64,000 bases of DNA from CAIQPS01 sp963783835 (GCA_963783835.1 CAWAOX010000006.1:29800-93799), one strand, 5' to 3'; positions 36,544 through 47,879 are shown, numbered from the stretch's first letter. Notes: generated from the letters alone by a model not told the origin. Made by a program: numbers and translations.

Positions 36544-37361
36544 CTACTTCGCCAGCGCTATGTCTCCCAGGTTGACGTCCTTCTCGGTGCTGATCGCATC
36601 GAAGGTCTTGTCCTTGAAGCCCGGAGCGGCGATGGTCAGGCTGTAGGTGGCGCCGTCGGCCAGGCCGCGGAACCAGAAGTCGCCGAACCCGTCGGTGGTC
36701 GCCGTGCAGGTCGCGCCGTCCGCTCCGGTGAGCGTGCAGGTGGCGCCCTCGACGATCTCCTTGGCCGCCGGGTCGTACACCGTGCCCGCCACGAACTTCT
36801 TCGGGATGTTCAGGTAGTAGACGCGCGGCTTGGCGCCGGGCTCAGGCTTCAGCACCTCGGCCTTGGCGATCACGTCCGCGAACTCGCTCTCCTCGCCGAA
36901 CTTGATGGCCTCGGTGGGGCAGGCGTCGGCGCAGCGGGGGATCTTCCACTCGCCGCCATCCAGCAGGTGGGCGCAACCGGTGCACTTCTGCGCCAGGTTC
37001 AGGTCCTCATTGAAGTAGATGGCGTCGTACGGGCAGGCGTCCACGCATATCTGGCAGCCGGTGCACTTGTCGGAGTCGATGATCACCAGACCGTCTTCGC
37101 GCTTGTAGATGGCGCCTTCGACGGGCAGGCGGGAATGCAGGGCGCCTCGTCGCAGTGCATGCAGGGATTCGGGACGTAGTGCATCTCCACCTTGGGCACC
37201 GTGCCGCGGATGTGCTCGTCCAGCCTCATCCAGAACTGGCCGGTGTCGGGCTGGGGCTTGGCGATGGGCGACCAGTCGTTGCCGACGTGCTCATCTTTGC
37301 AGACGAACTGGCAGGCGTAGCAGCCCACGCAGAGATCGACGTCGATGACGAAGACCTTCAT
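36544..37361 (-). CDS. Transhydroxylase-like FeS small subunit with C-terminal beta domain (one frameshift)
   Basis: This is an electron-transfer subunit of about 272 residues, partner of the large subunit just upstream. Cys clusters are CVGCYACQFVC, CMHCDEAPCIPAC, CTGCQICVDAC and CTGCAHLL with CADAC. After about residue 190 a transthyretin/Cna-B-like beta domain begins (FVAGTVYDPAAKEIVEGATC). This matches the layout of the small subunit of Pelobacter pyrogallol-phloroglucinol transhydroxylase, which carries three 4Fe-4S clusters and a C-terminal beta-barrel. One missing base at about 37121 (after PACP) splits the gene. The paralogue at 43626-44462 is intact. Confidence 0.82.
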
Positions 37362-40092
37362 TTATGCCTCCTTCCTCGATCCAGGCGTCGAAGCGCAGGC
37401 CGGCACCCTGGTCATATTCTCTGGCAAAGGCCTCGGGATAGTCCCTGCGCCATGCTTCCCATTCCTCGTTCTTGACCTTCTGCACGTCGACCAGGTAGCC
37501 GCTGGTGGCCTGGCCGCAGCAGTTCTTGGAAGTGAGCCCGTTGGGGGCGATGGTGTTGATGGCTCCACCGCGGTCCACCTTGCCGGGGACCAGCGGGTCG
37601 TGCCGGGCGCCGTGGTCTACGTAGACCACGCCGGGCATGATGCGCTCCCACACGCGCGCGCCCACCAGCACGATGCCGCGCTCGTTGAAGACCTTGACCA
37701 CGTCGCCGTCCTTGATGCCTCGCGCTTCAGCGTCGCCGGGTTGATCCAGATGGGCTCGTACTTGTAGCCGTCGAAGCCCAGCACCTTGCCGGTGGGGGTC
37801 TCGCGGGCCCAGCTGATGTCGTCGCCCTGGGCGTGCGTGCGCCAGCGGGGGTGGTTGGACATGAGCAGCAGCGGGAACATGTCGGCCCGCTCGCTGGAGA
37901 GGTCCTCGTCGTGCGTGATGCCCTTTGGACCCACTTGGGGAAGGGCGGGCGCTCTTTGTCGTCGGGGAAGTGCTGCGCCAGCGCGCTCGGAGTAGAACTC
38001 CAGGAGGCCGCTGGGGGTCTGGAGCGGGTTGGTCTTCGGGTCTTCGTAGAACTTGCGGAACCCGGGCGGGTCTTGCTCCCAGTCCTTGGCGGTCGAGTAG
38101 ACGTAGGTCTTCTTCTCGTAGAAGTCCTCCCACGTGGTGAGCTTGTCCATCTTCATGGCGTCGAAGACGATCTTCTGCAGGTCCAAGCGTGGTGAGGCCG
38201 CCGGTGAACTCGTCGCCCATGCCCAGCTTCTCGGCGATCGCGAGCACTATCTCGTAGTCGCTCTTGGACTCGCCGATCGGCTGGATGGACTGCTCCTGGA
38301 TGGACACGCTCGCGAAGTGCGGGCCCTGCCGGACGGTGGTGACGATGTCCTCGACCTCCAGGGTGGTGTTGGCCGGCAGGATCATGTCGGCGTAGAGGCA
38401 GTCGTTCTCCAGCCAGGGATGCTGAGCGAGGACGAACTCGATGCTCGAGTCCTTCATGGCCTCGATGGTCCAGTTGCCGTGGTTCCAGCAGGTGATACGG
38501 CAAGGGGTGTCGGTCCAGATCATGTGGATGGGTACGCCGCCCTTCTCCTTCGCGATGGGGTAGGTGTACCTGGTGAACTGCTCCTCGGTCTGGCACTCCT
38601 GGCCGCCGCTGCCGTGGAAGACCAGCGGGGCCTTGAGGATGGCGTCCTGGATGAGGGTCTTGGGGATGAGCTGCGGGCCCCAGGCGTGGACGGTGGTCCA
38701 GCAGGGCTTGGTCAGGCGCTCGGGCAGTTCGGGGTTGAAGAAGCGGACGCTCCCCAGACCCTCGGCCCGCGGCATGCCGAAGTAGGTCATCTGGCACTGG
38801 TGGACGCCGGGGCCGCCGAGGCCCTGCATGCCCAGCAGCACGCATTCCAGCCGGCCGGGCTCGTGCGAGTACGGGCCGCGGAAGGCCGAGCCGCCGAAGT
38901 AGTGGATGATCGAAGTGGTCTTCTTGGCGAACTCGCGGGCCAGGGCCTTGATGGTCCACTCCGGGACGCCGCATTTCTTGGAGGCCCATTCGGGGGTCTT
39001 GGGGATGCCGTCTTCGTCCTTGCCCAGGACGTAGTCGGCGATCTTGTCCATGCCCACCGCGTGGGTCTTGACGTACTCCTTGTTCCAGGTGCCTTCCTTC
39101 AGCCACACGTAGATGATGGCCAGCTGCAGGGCGGCGTCGGTATTGGGCAGCACCGGGATCCACTTGTCGGCGTGGACCGCCGCCGCGTAGTTGAGGTCGG
39201 GGCAGATGTAGACCTGCTTGATGCCGGCCCGGGTCCAGAACTGCGAGATGCGGCTGGCGTACTGGCCGGTGAAGCCCCAGGGGGTGGTCTCCTCGTCGCA
39301 GCCCCACTTGAGCACCATGTCGCCGTGCTCGGAGATGTCTTTGATGAGGTTGGCGGCCGGCGACATCATGCCCTGGAAGCCCTGGCCCCAGACGTGCTTG
39401 GCGCCCCAGTACCAGCCCTCCCAGCTGTCCGGGTTGCGGACCTGCTGGGTGAAGCCGCCCATCATGTCGAGCAGGCGGGCCTGGTGGCCGTGGGGGGTGT
39501 GGATGGTCTTGTTCTCGCCGTGGCCGTCGCCCTGGGCCAGGATGGCGAGCGGGCCGTACTCCTTGTGGATGCGCCTGATCTCGGCGGCGATGATGTCGGT
39601 GGCCTCGTCCCAGGAGATGCCGCGGTACTTGCTCTTGCCGCGGTTCTGCGGGTTGCGCTCGCCGTTGGGGTCCCAGTCGACCCGCACCATGGGGTACTTC
39701 ACGCGGTTGGGGGAGAAGGTCCTCTTCTTGTAGGCGAGCGAGAACGGAGCGGGCAGGGCCTTGGGCAGCGGGCTCAGGGTCTCGCCATTGCGCTCGATGG
39801 TCCAGGGGTTGAGCTTCTCGAAGTCGGTCTTCCAGTCATACTTGTAGGGCCTGATGCGGACGGCCTTGCCGTCCTTGACGTCGACGAAGCACTCGCCGCC
39901 GCCTCCCAGCAGGCCCCCCATGGCCAGGTTCTTGATGGTCACCTTGTCTACACTGACGTCGACCTTCTTGCCTCCTCGTCCGCCATCATCAATCTTTTCC
40001 TTTCGCGCCGTTTGCCTGGCTTCATCGCGACTGCCTTCAAGACGGAGCCTCCCCCTTTGTCGGTAGCCTACCTGATAGTCTACGGTCGCCAC
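37362..40092 (-). CDS. Transhydroxylase-like molybdopterin large subunit, module 1 (frameshifts)
   Basis: This is a DMSO-reductase-family protein of about 890 residues without the N-terminal FeS Cys motif, as in pyrogallol-phloroglucinol transhydroxylase. Recognisable parts are VRVDWDPNGERNPQNRGKSK, YRGISWDEATDIIAAEI and NPDSWEGWYWGAKH, whose Ser corresponds to the molybdenum ligand of that enzyme (by recalled comparison). LYADMILPANTTLEVEDI and GRGGAIN-like ends follow. One-base shifts occur at about 38184, 37984, 37926 and 37735. The start is uncertain; the first 45 residues do not look like the family, and a later start near KVTIKNLAMGG is possible. The small subunit follows at once. The substrate is unknown; a hydroxylated aromatic is the best guess. 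Confidence 0.8.
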
Positions 40093-40134
40093 TAGTCAAG
40101 CGTGCGAGTATACCCAAGCGACGCACCGTCTGAC

Positions 40135-40931
40135 TCAGCCGTAGCTTCTGGGGGTCCAGCCCAGATAGGCTGAGAAAGACGCGGCGGCCGCCTTGACCGC
40201 CTCGGTGCAGAGCGCCCGCTCGTCCGGGCCGAAGCGGCCCGAGGGCATGACCACCGCTATGGTGGCCGCTATGCTCCCGAACTGGTCGCGAACAGGCGCG
40301 CCGACTGCGCAGGGGCCCAGGTACGCGCCCTCCATGTCGTAGGCGACGTCCTCCTCGACTATGCTCCAACTCGGCCCGATCTGGTCGAGGTCGGTGACGG
40401 TCTAGGGAGTGTGCGGGAGCGGGGCTTGGCCAGGATGGCTGCTCTCTCTCGGCGGGCGCCTTGAACGCGGCGAAGATCTTGCCGTGTACCGTGGCGATGT
40501 CGCCGAGGATCCTGCCGGGGGCGGTCTGCCGTTTGAACGGCCGGGTGGTGTTGATGATGTCCACGCAGACCGGGTAGCCGTCGACTCTCGACGGCCAGGG
40601 TGACCGACTCGCCGGTCTCTGCACCAGCGCCTCCAGGAACGGCCGGGCGGCGTCTACGAAGTCGGAGTGGTCGTCGGACACATAGCACATGGCCAGGGTG
40701 GCCGGGCCCAGGCGGTAGCGGTTGGTGCTGGGGTCGCGCACCAAAAAGGCCATGGACTCGAGCGTGCGGGCCATGCGGTAGACGGTCATGCGCACCAGAC
40801 CGGTCTGCTCGGCCATCTCGTCGATGGTCCATTCGCGATGGTCCACGTCGAAGAGGCCGAGTATGGAGAGCCCCGGGTCAGCGCCCTCACCGAAAGGGGG
40901 TCCGCTTCCCGCGATACAATGGCTCTGCCAT
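40135..40931 (-). CDS. IclR-family transcriptional regulator (several frameshifts)
   Basis: This is an IclR regulator of about 262 residues whose frame is broken several times. Clear parts are GLFDVDHREWTIDEMAEQTG, LVRMTVYRMARTLESMAFLV and NRYRLGPATLAMCYVSDD. Later parts are YPVCVDIINTTRPFKRQTAP and the C-terminal CAVGAPVRDQFGSIAATIAV ending GWTPRSYG. ATG 40931 is inferred, with GGGGGG upstream. It closely resembles the regulator at 24242. It lies upstream of the module 1 large subunit on the same strand and diverges from module 2, so it could control both transhydroxylase-like modules. Confidence 0.75.
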
Positions 40932-41000
40932 GCCCCCCCTGGACTTGCCGTCTCCGCGGCGGGCCCGCGCCTTGCAAATAGGCACTACGACCCTACTCTA

Positions 41001-41030
41001 CGATATTAGCAATATTACCTGGCAATATCG
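41001..41030. promoter_or_regulatory. Candidate IclR operator
   Basis: CGATATT (41001-41007) is inverted as AATATCG (41024-41030), and GCAATAT occurs twice inside. This AT-rich patch lies between the IclR start and the divergent large subunit gene. Confidence 0.5.
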
Positions 41031-41094
41031 AGATTTCGTTTTGACGAGCGCGGGCCGGTCACCAATCCTCGATCTCTGAGGGGGCGGATGTCTG

Positions 41095-43622
41095 ATGGCC
41101 GAAAAGGTCTACACGAACTGCACCAACAGTGGTCCGGTGTCCGTGTACGTCAAGGACGGCAAGATCGCGCGGGTGCGTCCACTGGTCGCGGCCGACGAAG
41201 ACTATGAGCCCTGGACCATCGAGGCGGGCGGCAAGAAGTACTCCCCCCCCAAGAAGGTCACCCTGGCGCCCTATGTCCACGCCGAGCGCCGGCGTATCTA
41301 CTCCGACGAGCGCATCCTGTACCCCATGAAGCGGGTGGACTTCGACCCCAACGGCGAGCGCAACCCGCAGAACCGCGGCAAGTCCCGCTACGAGCGCATC
41401 TCCTGGGACGAGGCCTCCAACCTTGTGGCGTCCGAGATCAAGCGGGTCAAGGAGACCTACGGGGGCTCGGCCATCAGCGGCATCACCTCCTCCCACCACA
41501 ACTGGGGCATCGTCGGCTACAAGATGGGACCCTTCGCCCGCTTCATGAACATGATCGAGTTCACCCCGGTGCTCGACAACCCGGACAGCTGGGAGGGCTG
41601 GCACTGGGGCGCGACCCACACCTACGGCTTCTACTGGCGCCTGGGCATGCCCGAGCCCTACGACATGCTCGAGCGACGCTCTGCAGAACGCCGAGATGAT
41701 CGTCTACTGGTCGAACGACCCGGACAGCACCCGGGGCACCTACTCCGGCCAGGACTCCGCTCTCTGGCGGCAGTGGCTCAAGGAGAAGGGCGTCAAGATG
41801 GTCTTCATCGACCCCTTCCACAACTACACCAACGCCGTCATGGGCGGCAAGTGGATCGCCCCGCGGCATGGGCACCGACACGGCCGTCGCCATGGCCATC
41901 GCCTACGTCTGGATCACCGAAGACACCTACAACAAGGAGTACGTCGAGGACCGCACCATCGGCTTCGAGGAGTTCAAGCCCTACGTGCTGGGCGAGACCG
42001 ACGGCGTGCCCAAGACGCCGGAGTGGGCCGCGGAGGAGTCGGGCGTCGAGGCCCGAGTCATCCGCGCCCTGGCCCGCGAGTGGGCGGCCAAGCGCACCAT
42101 CCTCTCCGGCGGCTCCCGCGGCGGCGAAGGCGGCGCCTGCCGGCAGGCGTACGGCACCGAGTGGGCCCGCATGATGGTGCTGCTGCAGGCCATGCAGGGA
42201 CTGGGCGCTCCGGGCCGCAGCATCTGGGGCACCACGATGGGCGCGCCCTCCGACACCACCATCTGGTTCCCGGCCTACGGCGAGCCCGAAGGCCGCATGT
42301 CGATGTCGACCAGGTCGCCAAGTACATCCCCGCAGAACACCACCAAGCAGCGCCTGTGGCGCCTGACGGTGCCCGACGCCATCCTCGACGGCCACGCCGA
42401 GTGGTACGGCGAGGGCTTCTGCGGCAAGTCGCTGGAGCAGCAGTTCATGCACTTCAGTACCCGCATGGGGGCTACTCCGAGATCAAGCTCTGGTACCGCT
42501 ACGGCGGCTCGTTCATGGGCACCATGAGCGACACCACCAAGTGGGTGCGCATGTACCAGAGCCCCAAGCTGGAGTTCGTCGTCAACCAGGACATCTGGTT
42601 CAACAGCGAGACCCGCATGGCCGACGTCATCCTGCCGGCCTGCACCAACTTCGAGCGCGACGACATCGGCGAGTGGGCGGCCGTCAACGGCTACACCGTC
42701 GCACGCCAGCAGCGGCTGCAACTACCGGTTCGTCGTGCGCGAGCAGAAGTGCATCGAGCCTCTGTGGGAATCGAAGTCCGACTACGAGATCTTCGCCCTC
42801 ATCTCCGAGAAGCTGGGTCTGCGCGACAAGTACACCGACGGCGGCAAGACCGAGCTCGACTGGGTCAAGAGGCTTCTTCGACATCTCCGACCTGCCCAAG
42901 GAGGTCAGCTGGGAGGAGTTCAACCGGAAGGGCTACCACATCATCAACATCAACGACGACTACAAGCCGACTCCGGGTCTGCGCTGGTTCTACGAAGGCC
43001 GGCCGTGCGACACGCCCGACCTGGGGAACCCCAAGCGCCTCACCGAGAGGCGGGGCGAGCTGGGCACCTTCAGCGGCAAGATCGAGTTCGAGTCGGAGAG
43101 CCTCAAGCAGTACTTCCCCGACGACGAGGAGCGGCCGGTGGTGCCGCGCTACATCCCGAGCTGGGAGGGCTACCAGACCGAGGAGCTCTTCGACAAGTAT
43201 CCGCTGCCGCTCATGTCGCCGCACCCGCGGTTGTCGTTCCACTGCCACTACGACAAGCACACCGACTGGCTGAACGACATCCCGGTGCACCGCATCAAGA
43301 AGGACGGCTACGCCTGGTGGCCGGCGCGCATCAATCCGGAGGACGCGGCCAAGCGCGGCATCAACAACGACGACATCGTGCGGCTGTACAACGACCGGGG
43401 CTCGGTGCTGTGCATCGCGGTGGTGACCGGGCGGGTGCGTCCGGGCATCATCCACAGCTACGCCTCCTCGGCCCTGTACGACCCGCTGCAACCCGGGGAC
43501 CCGACTCTATCGACAAGGGCGGGTGCGTCAGCATGCTGACGCCTTCCCGCATGATGTCCAAGAACGTTCCGGGCATGACGCCGAATTCGTGCCTCATCGA
43601 GATCCAGAAGTGGGAGGGCTGA
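41095..43622 (+). CDS. athL: Pyrogallol-phloroglucinol transhydroxylase-like large subunit, module 2 (frameshifts)
   Basis: This is a molybdopterin protein of about 840 residues with strong resemblance to the large subunit of Pelobacter acidigallici transhydroxylase. It has SVYVKDGKIARVRPL, PMKRVDFDPNGERNPQNRGK, SSHHNWG and NPDSWEGWHWGATHTYGF. Later come ADVILPACTNFERDDIGEWA, KCIEPLWESKSDYEIFALI and the end DKGGCVSMLTPSRMMSKN. There is no N-terminal CxxCxxxC, which sets this clade apart from most DMSO reductase relatives. That enzyme transfers hydroxyl groups between polyphenols; related catechol dehydroxylases act on plant and neurotransmitter catechols. One-base shifts lie at about 41671, 41864, 42301, 42333, 42463, 42711, 42871 and 43500. 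AthB-like small subunit follows by 3 bp. Confidence 0.83.
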
Positions 43623-43625
43623 GAC

Positions 43626-44462
43626 ATGGCACGCCCTGGCCTGCTCATAGACGTCACCAAGTGCAGCGGCTGCCATAACTGCTTCCTGGCCTGCCGCGAC
43701 GAGTACTACGACAACGACTACAGCCCCTATTCCGCTCCGCAGCCGCTCGACGGCCAGTTCTGGATGCAGGTCAAAGAGGTGGAGCGCGGCAGCTATCCCA
43801 AGCCCAAGCTCGACTACATCCCGATGCCCTGCCTGCACTGCGAGGACGCCCCCTGCATCGACGTGGCGGCCGACAACGCCGTCTACCGGCGCGAGGACGG
43901 GTTCGTCATCATCGACCCGGAGAAGGCGAAGGGTCAGAAGGCCATCGTCAACTCCTGCCCGTACCGGGTGGTGTTTTGGAACGAGGAACTGGAGATCCCG
44001 CAGAAGTGCACCATGTGCGCTCACAGGCTGGACGAGGGCGAGAAGGAACCGCGGTGTGTGGAGGCGTGCCCGACGGGCGCCCTGGCCTTCGGCGACCTGG
44101 ACGACCCCAACAGCGAGATCGCCAAGCTGGTGGCCGAGAAGAAGATCGAGGCCTACCATCCGGAATACGGCACCAAGCCGACGGTCATGTACGTGGGCAT
44201 CCCCAAGCGGTTCGTCGCCGGCGAGGTGGTGCGCGACGACGTGCGCGGCGAGTGCGCCGAAGGGGTCTCGGTCACGCTCGAGGGCGACGGCGTCAAGCGG
44301 GAGACGAAGTCCGACAGCTACGGCGACTTCGAGTTCGAGGACCTGGAGAAGAACACGCCGTACAAGATCACGGTGAGACTCGACGGCTACGCGCCGAAGG
44401 TCTTCGATATCACGACCCACAACGACGTCAACCTGGGTGAGATCGTCCTAGAGCGGGCGTAG
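43626..44462 (+). CDS. athB: Transhydroxylase-like FeS small subunit, module 2
   Basis: This is an intact 278-residue partner of the large subunit. FeS motifs are CSGCHNCFLAC, CLHCEDAPCI, a lone Cys in NSCPYRVVFW and CTMCAHRL with CVEAC. From about residue 195 a transthyretin/Cna-B-like domain follows (FVAGEVVRDDVRGECAEGVS, then TPYKITVRLDGYAPK). This is the domain order of the Pelobacter transhydroxylase small subunit. There is no signal peptide, so a cytoplasmic enzyme is expected. It starts 3 bp after the large subunit stop and lies 30 bp before thiolase. Confidence 0.87.
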   Translation: MARPGLLIDVTKCSGCHNCFLACRDEYYDNDYSPYSAPQPLDGQFWMQVKEVERGSYPKPKLDYIPMPCLHCEDAPCIDVAADNAVYRREDGFVIIDPEKAKGQKAIVNSCPYRVVFWNEELEIPQKCTMCAHRLDEGEKEPRCVEACPTGALAFGDLDDPNSEIAKLVAEKKIEAYHPEYGTKPTVMYVGIPKRFVAGEVVRDDVRGECAEGVSVTLEGDGVKRETKSDSYGDFEFEDLEKNTPYKITVRLDGYAPKVFDITTHNDVNLGEIVLERA

Positions 44463-44492
44463 CCCCGGAACAAGCGCGAGCGCAGGACTGAT

Positions 44493-45686
44493 GTGAACGA
44501 AGTCGTCATCGTCAGCGCGGTCCGGACCGCGGGAGGCAGGATCGGCGGCGGGCTGAAGGACGTGCAGCCGGAGGATCTTGCCAAGGTCGTCATCGAGGCG
44601 GCCATCCAGCGGGCCGGCGTAGAGCCGGAGGCGGTAGACGAGGTCATCATCGGGCAGGCCAAGCAGAGCGCCGACGCGGCCAATCTGGCCCGCGTCGCCG
44701 CGCTCCGGGCGGGTCTGCCCGTCGAGGTCCCGGCCTACACTGTCATGCGGCAGTGCGGCTCCGGTCTGCAGGCGGTGAACAACGCCGCGCAGGCCATCAT
44801 GTGCGGCCTGGCCGACGTCGTCGTGGCCGGCGGCACCGAGAGCATGAGCAACGCTCCTTACTATTTGAGAGGGGCCCGCTTCGGCTACGGCGCCGGCAAC
44901 GCGGTGCTGGTCGACTCCAACACCGAGAGCCAACCGCGCTCCCAGCCTTTCGAGATCTACGGCAACCTCACCATGGGGCTCACCGCCGAGAACGTGGCGG
45001 AGAAGTACGGCATCACCCGGGAGGAGCAGGACCGCTTTGCCCTCGCCAGCCAGGAGAAGGCGCTTGCGGCCATCGCGGCCGGCCGGTTCGAGGAAGAGAT
45101 AGTCCCGGTGGAGGTGCCCCAGAAGAAAGGGCTGGCCGTGGTCTTCGCCACCGACGAGCACCCGCGGCAGACCAGCCTGGAGCAACTGGCCAGGCTGCCG
45201 GCCATCTTCAAGGAGGGCGGCACCGTCACCGCCGGCAACTCGTCGGGGCGCAACGACGGCGCCGCCTGCCTGGTCCTGATGTCGGCCGCCGAGGCGGCGC
45301 GGCGCGGCGCCGCGCCGCTCGCCACCATCCGCAGCCAGGCCGTGGCCGGGGTGCCGCCGGAGATCATGGGCATCGGGCCGGCGCCGGCCAGCCGCAAAGC
45401 GCTGGCCGCGGCCGGGCTGGGTCTGGACGACATCGGCCTGGTCGAACTGAACGAGGCCTTCGCCGCCCAGAGCCTGGCGGTGATCAAGGAACTGGGCCTG
45501 GACGAGGCCCGGGTCAACGTCAACGGAGGAGCGATCGCCCTCGGGCATCCTCTGGGATGCTCCGGAGCGCGTATCCTTACCACACTGCTCTACGAGATGC
45601 GGCGGCGCGGCACCCGCTACGGGCTGGCCACGTTGTGCATCGCCGGAGGGCAGGGTATCGCGACCGTGGTCGAAGCGGCCGTCTAG
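44493..45686 (+). CDS. Acetyl-CoA C-acetyltransferase (thiolase)
   Basis: This intact 397-residue thiolase cleaves or forms acetoacetyl-CoA or longer 3-ketoacyl-CoA. The active Cys is in VMRQCGSGLQAVN, the NEAF motif is in LVELNEAFAAQ, the His is in GGAIALGHPLGCSGARI and the second Cys is in LCIAGGQG. GTG 44493 is the start. It follows the transhydroxylase-like small subunit by 30 bp and precedes sucC by 31 bp, which suggests that ring-derived acyl-CoA is taken to acetyl-CoA in the same pathway (inference). Confidence 0.93.
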   Translation: MNEVVIVSAVRTAGGRIGGGLKDVQPEDLAKVVIEAAIQRAGVEPEAVDEVIIGQAKQSADAANLARVAALRAGLPVEVPAYTVMRQCGSGLQAVNNAAQAIMCGLADVVVAGGTESMSNAPYYLRGARFGYGAGNAVLVDSNTESQPRSQPFEIYGNLTMGLTAENVAEKYGITREEQDRFALASQEKALAAIAAGRFEEEIVPVEVPQKKGLAVVFATDEHPRQTSLEQLARLPAIFKEGGTVTAGNSSGRNDGAACLVLMSAAEAARRGAAPLATIRSQAVAGVPPEIMGIGPAPASRKALAAAGLGLDDIGLVELNEAFAAQSLAVIKELGLDEARVNVNGGAIALGHPLGCSGARILTTLLYEMRRRGTRYGLATLCIAGGQGIATVVEAAV

Positions 45687-45717
45687 TCACAGATCCGGCG
45701 GCCGGGAAAGGCCGGGG

Positions 45718-46922
45718 ATGAAGACGCACGAGTATCAGGCGCGCGAGATCCTGAGAGGCTATGGGATCCCGTTCCCTCCGGCCGGCGTCGCCGAGACTCC
45801 GGACGAGGCCGAGGCCATCGCCCGCGAGCTGGGCGGCAAAGTGGTCGTGAAGGCCCAGGCCCTGGTCGGGGGGCGGGGCAAGGCCGGGGGTATCAAGCGG
45901 GCCGGCACCGCCGAAGAGGCCCGGGAAGCGGCGGCGGCGATGCTCGGCTCCTCGCTGAAGGGCGTCCCGTCCGCAAGGTCCTCGTGGCCCAGGTGGTCCC
46001 CGTGTCGCGCGAGTACTACCTGGGCGCCGTTCTCGACCGCTCCGCGAAGAGGGTGACGCTTATGGTCAGCGCCATGGGCGGGGTGGATATCGAGGAGGTG
46101 GCCCGCACTTCGCCCGAAGCCATCGCCCGGGTCTCGGCCGATCCCCTCCTCGGGCTGGCCGACTACCAGACCCGAGACCTCGCGCGCGCCGCCGGTCTGA
46201 CCGGCGAACAGGCCAAGGCGTTCCGAGGCATCGCGCGGGCGCTCTACAAAGCTTTCTTCGAGTGCGATTGCTCGCTGCTCGAAGTCAATCCGCTCGCGCT
46301 GACCGAAGACGGCGAGTTCGCGGCCCTGGACTCCAAGATGGTGGTCGACGACAACGCTCTGTCCCGCCAGCCGTCGCTGGCGGCTCTCCACGATCCCGAG
46401 GCGGAAGAGCCGGCGGAGGCCGAGGCGCGGAGCGTGGGGGTGAGCTACATCGAACTCGAGGGCAACGTTGGGTGCCTGGTGAACGGAGCCGGTCTGGCGA
46501 TGGCGACCATGGACGTGATCAAGCTGTACGGAGGCGAGCCCGCGAACTTCCTCGACATAGGCGGAGGAGCCCACATAGACCAGGTTCGCGCCGCGTTACG
46601 GATCCTTCTCCACGATCCCTACGTGCGGGCGGTGCTCGTGAACATCTTCGGCGGGATCACCCGCTGCGACGTAGTGGCCCAGGCGGTCGTCGACGCCATC
46701 GCAGCGGGGGAAGTGCGGGTCCCGGTCGTGGCCCGCATGGTGGGGACCAACGCGGCCGAGGGGCGCCAGATACTCGAGGGGACTGAGGTCGTGCTCGCCG
46801 GCACGATGACCGAGGCCGCGCAGAAAGCCGTTGCTCTGGCCGCCGCCGCGGGGTCTGCGGCCGCGGGATCTGCCGCCGGCCCTGCCTCCACGGTGGCCGC
46901 CGGAGAGGAGGCTGGGGAGTGA
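45718..46922 (+). CDS. sucC: Succinyl-CoA ligase type beta subunit (one frameshift)
   Basis: This is an ATP-grasp ligase subunit of about 400 residues. The N-terminus MKTHEYQAREILRGYGIPFP is diagnostic, with VVKAQALVGGRGKAGG for nucleotide binding. A missing base at about 45968 precedes KVLVAQVVPVSREYYLGAVL. LLEVNPLALTEDGEFAALD and NIFGGITRCDVVAQAVV complete the family pattern. An Ala-rich C-terminal tail of about 30 residues is extra. It conserves ATP from succinyl-CoA or a similar thioester. Its stop overlaps the sucD GTG (GTGA). Confidence 0.88.
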
Positions 46923-47815
46923 GCATCCTCGTCGACGCCGACACCAGGGTCGCTGGTCCAGAACATCACCGGCGACGAGGGCCGTTTCCACACCCGGCAG
47001 ATGCTGGCCTACGGCACCAAGGTGGTCGCCGGCACGGCGCCCGGGCACGGGGGCCAGGAGGTCGAAGGGCGTGCCGGTCTTCGAATCGGTCAAGGAGGCC
47101 GTCGCGGCCACCGGGGCCAACGCCGCCGTCAGCTTCGTGCCCGCCCGCTTCGCCGGGGACGCGATCGTGGAGGCGGCCGACAACCTCGTACCGCTCATCG
47201 TCTGCATCACCGAGTGGATCCCCGTGCTCGACATGGTCAAGATCTGCGCCCACGTACGGGCGAAGGGGTGCCGGCTGGTCGGTCCCAACTGTCCTGGCAT
47301 CATGACCCCGGGCTGCTGCAAGATGGGCATCCTCCCGGGGAACATCTTCATGCCCGGCCCGGTGGGCATCGTATCCCGGAGCGGGACCCTCACCTACGAG
47401 ATCGCGCGGCGCTCTGACCAATCTGGGCGTCGGGCAATCCACGTGCGTGGGGATCGGCGGCGACCCGATCATCGGCTCGACGTTCATGGACATCCTGGCC
47501 CTCTTCGAAGAGGACCCACAGACCGAGGCGATCGCCATGATCGGTGAGATCGGGGGGTCTGACGAAGAGGAGGCGGCCGCCTTCATAGCCGCCCGGGTCA
47601 CGAAGCCCGTCATAGCGTTCGTCGCGGGCAAGACCGCGCCGCCCGACCGGCGGATGGGCCACGCCGGGGCGATCGTGTCGGCCGGTCGGGGCACCGCGGC
47701 CGGAAAGATCGCGGCGCTCGAGCAGGCGGGCGTGATGGTATGCAACAGCACCGACGAAACGGCCGAAGCTGTCGCCACGCTGGTCGCGAAGAGGAACAGG
47801 GGCGCTCGGCGCTGA
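46919..47815 (+). CDS. sucD: Succinyl-CoA ligase type alpha subunit (three frameshifts)
   Basis: This is a CoA-binding subunit of about 297 residues. Segments in order are SILVDADTRV, QNITGDEGRFHTRQMLAYGT, VPVFESVKEAVAATGANAAV, LVGPNCPGIMTPG and VGIVSRSGTLTYEIARR. Then come the CoA loop GIGGDPIIGSTFMDILALF and the phosphohistidine motif RMGHAGAIVS. One-base shifts at about 46952, 47068 and 47411 break the frame and removing one base at each gives a single protein. GTG 46919 overlaps the sucC stop. Confidence 0.87.
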
Positions 47816-47879
47816 CCGGATGGCCTGCGCGGCGCCAGCGGCCTTCGGCCGGCGTGGCGCTCGCCGTCCCGCGCCTGCG

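Noticed and set aside
28800..47420. Programmed ribosomal frameshifting as the cause of the many frame breaks
   Set aside because: There are too many events, in both directions, in unrelated genes, without a shared slippery heptamer or downstream structure. Short-run indel errors explain them better.
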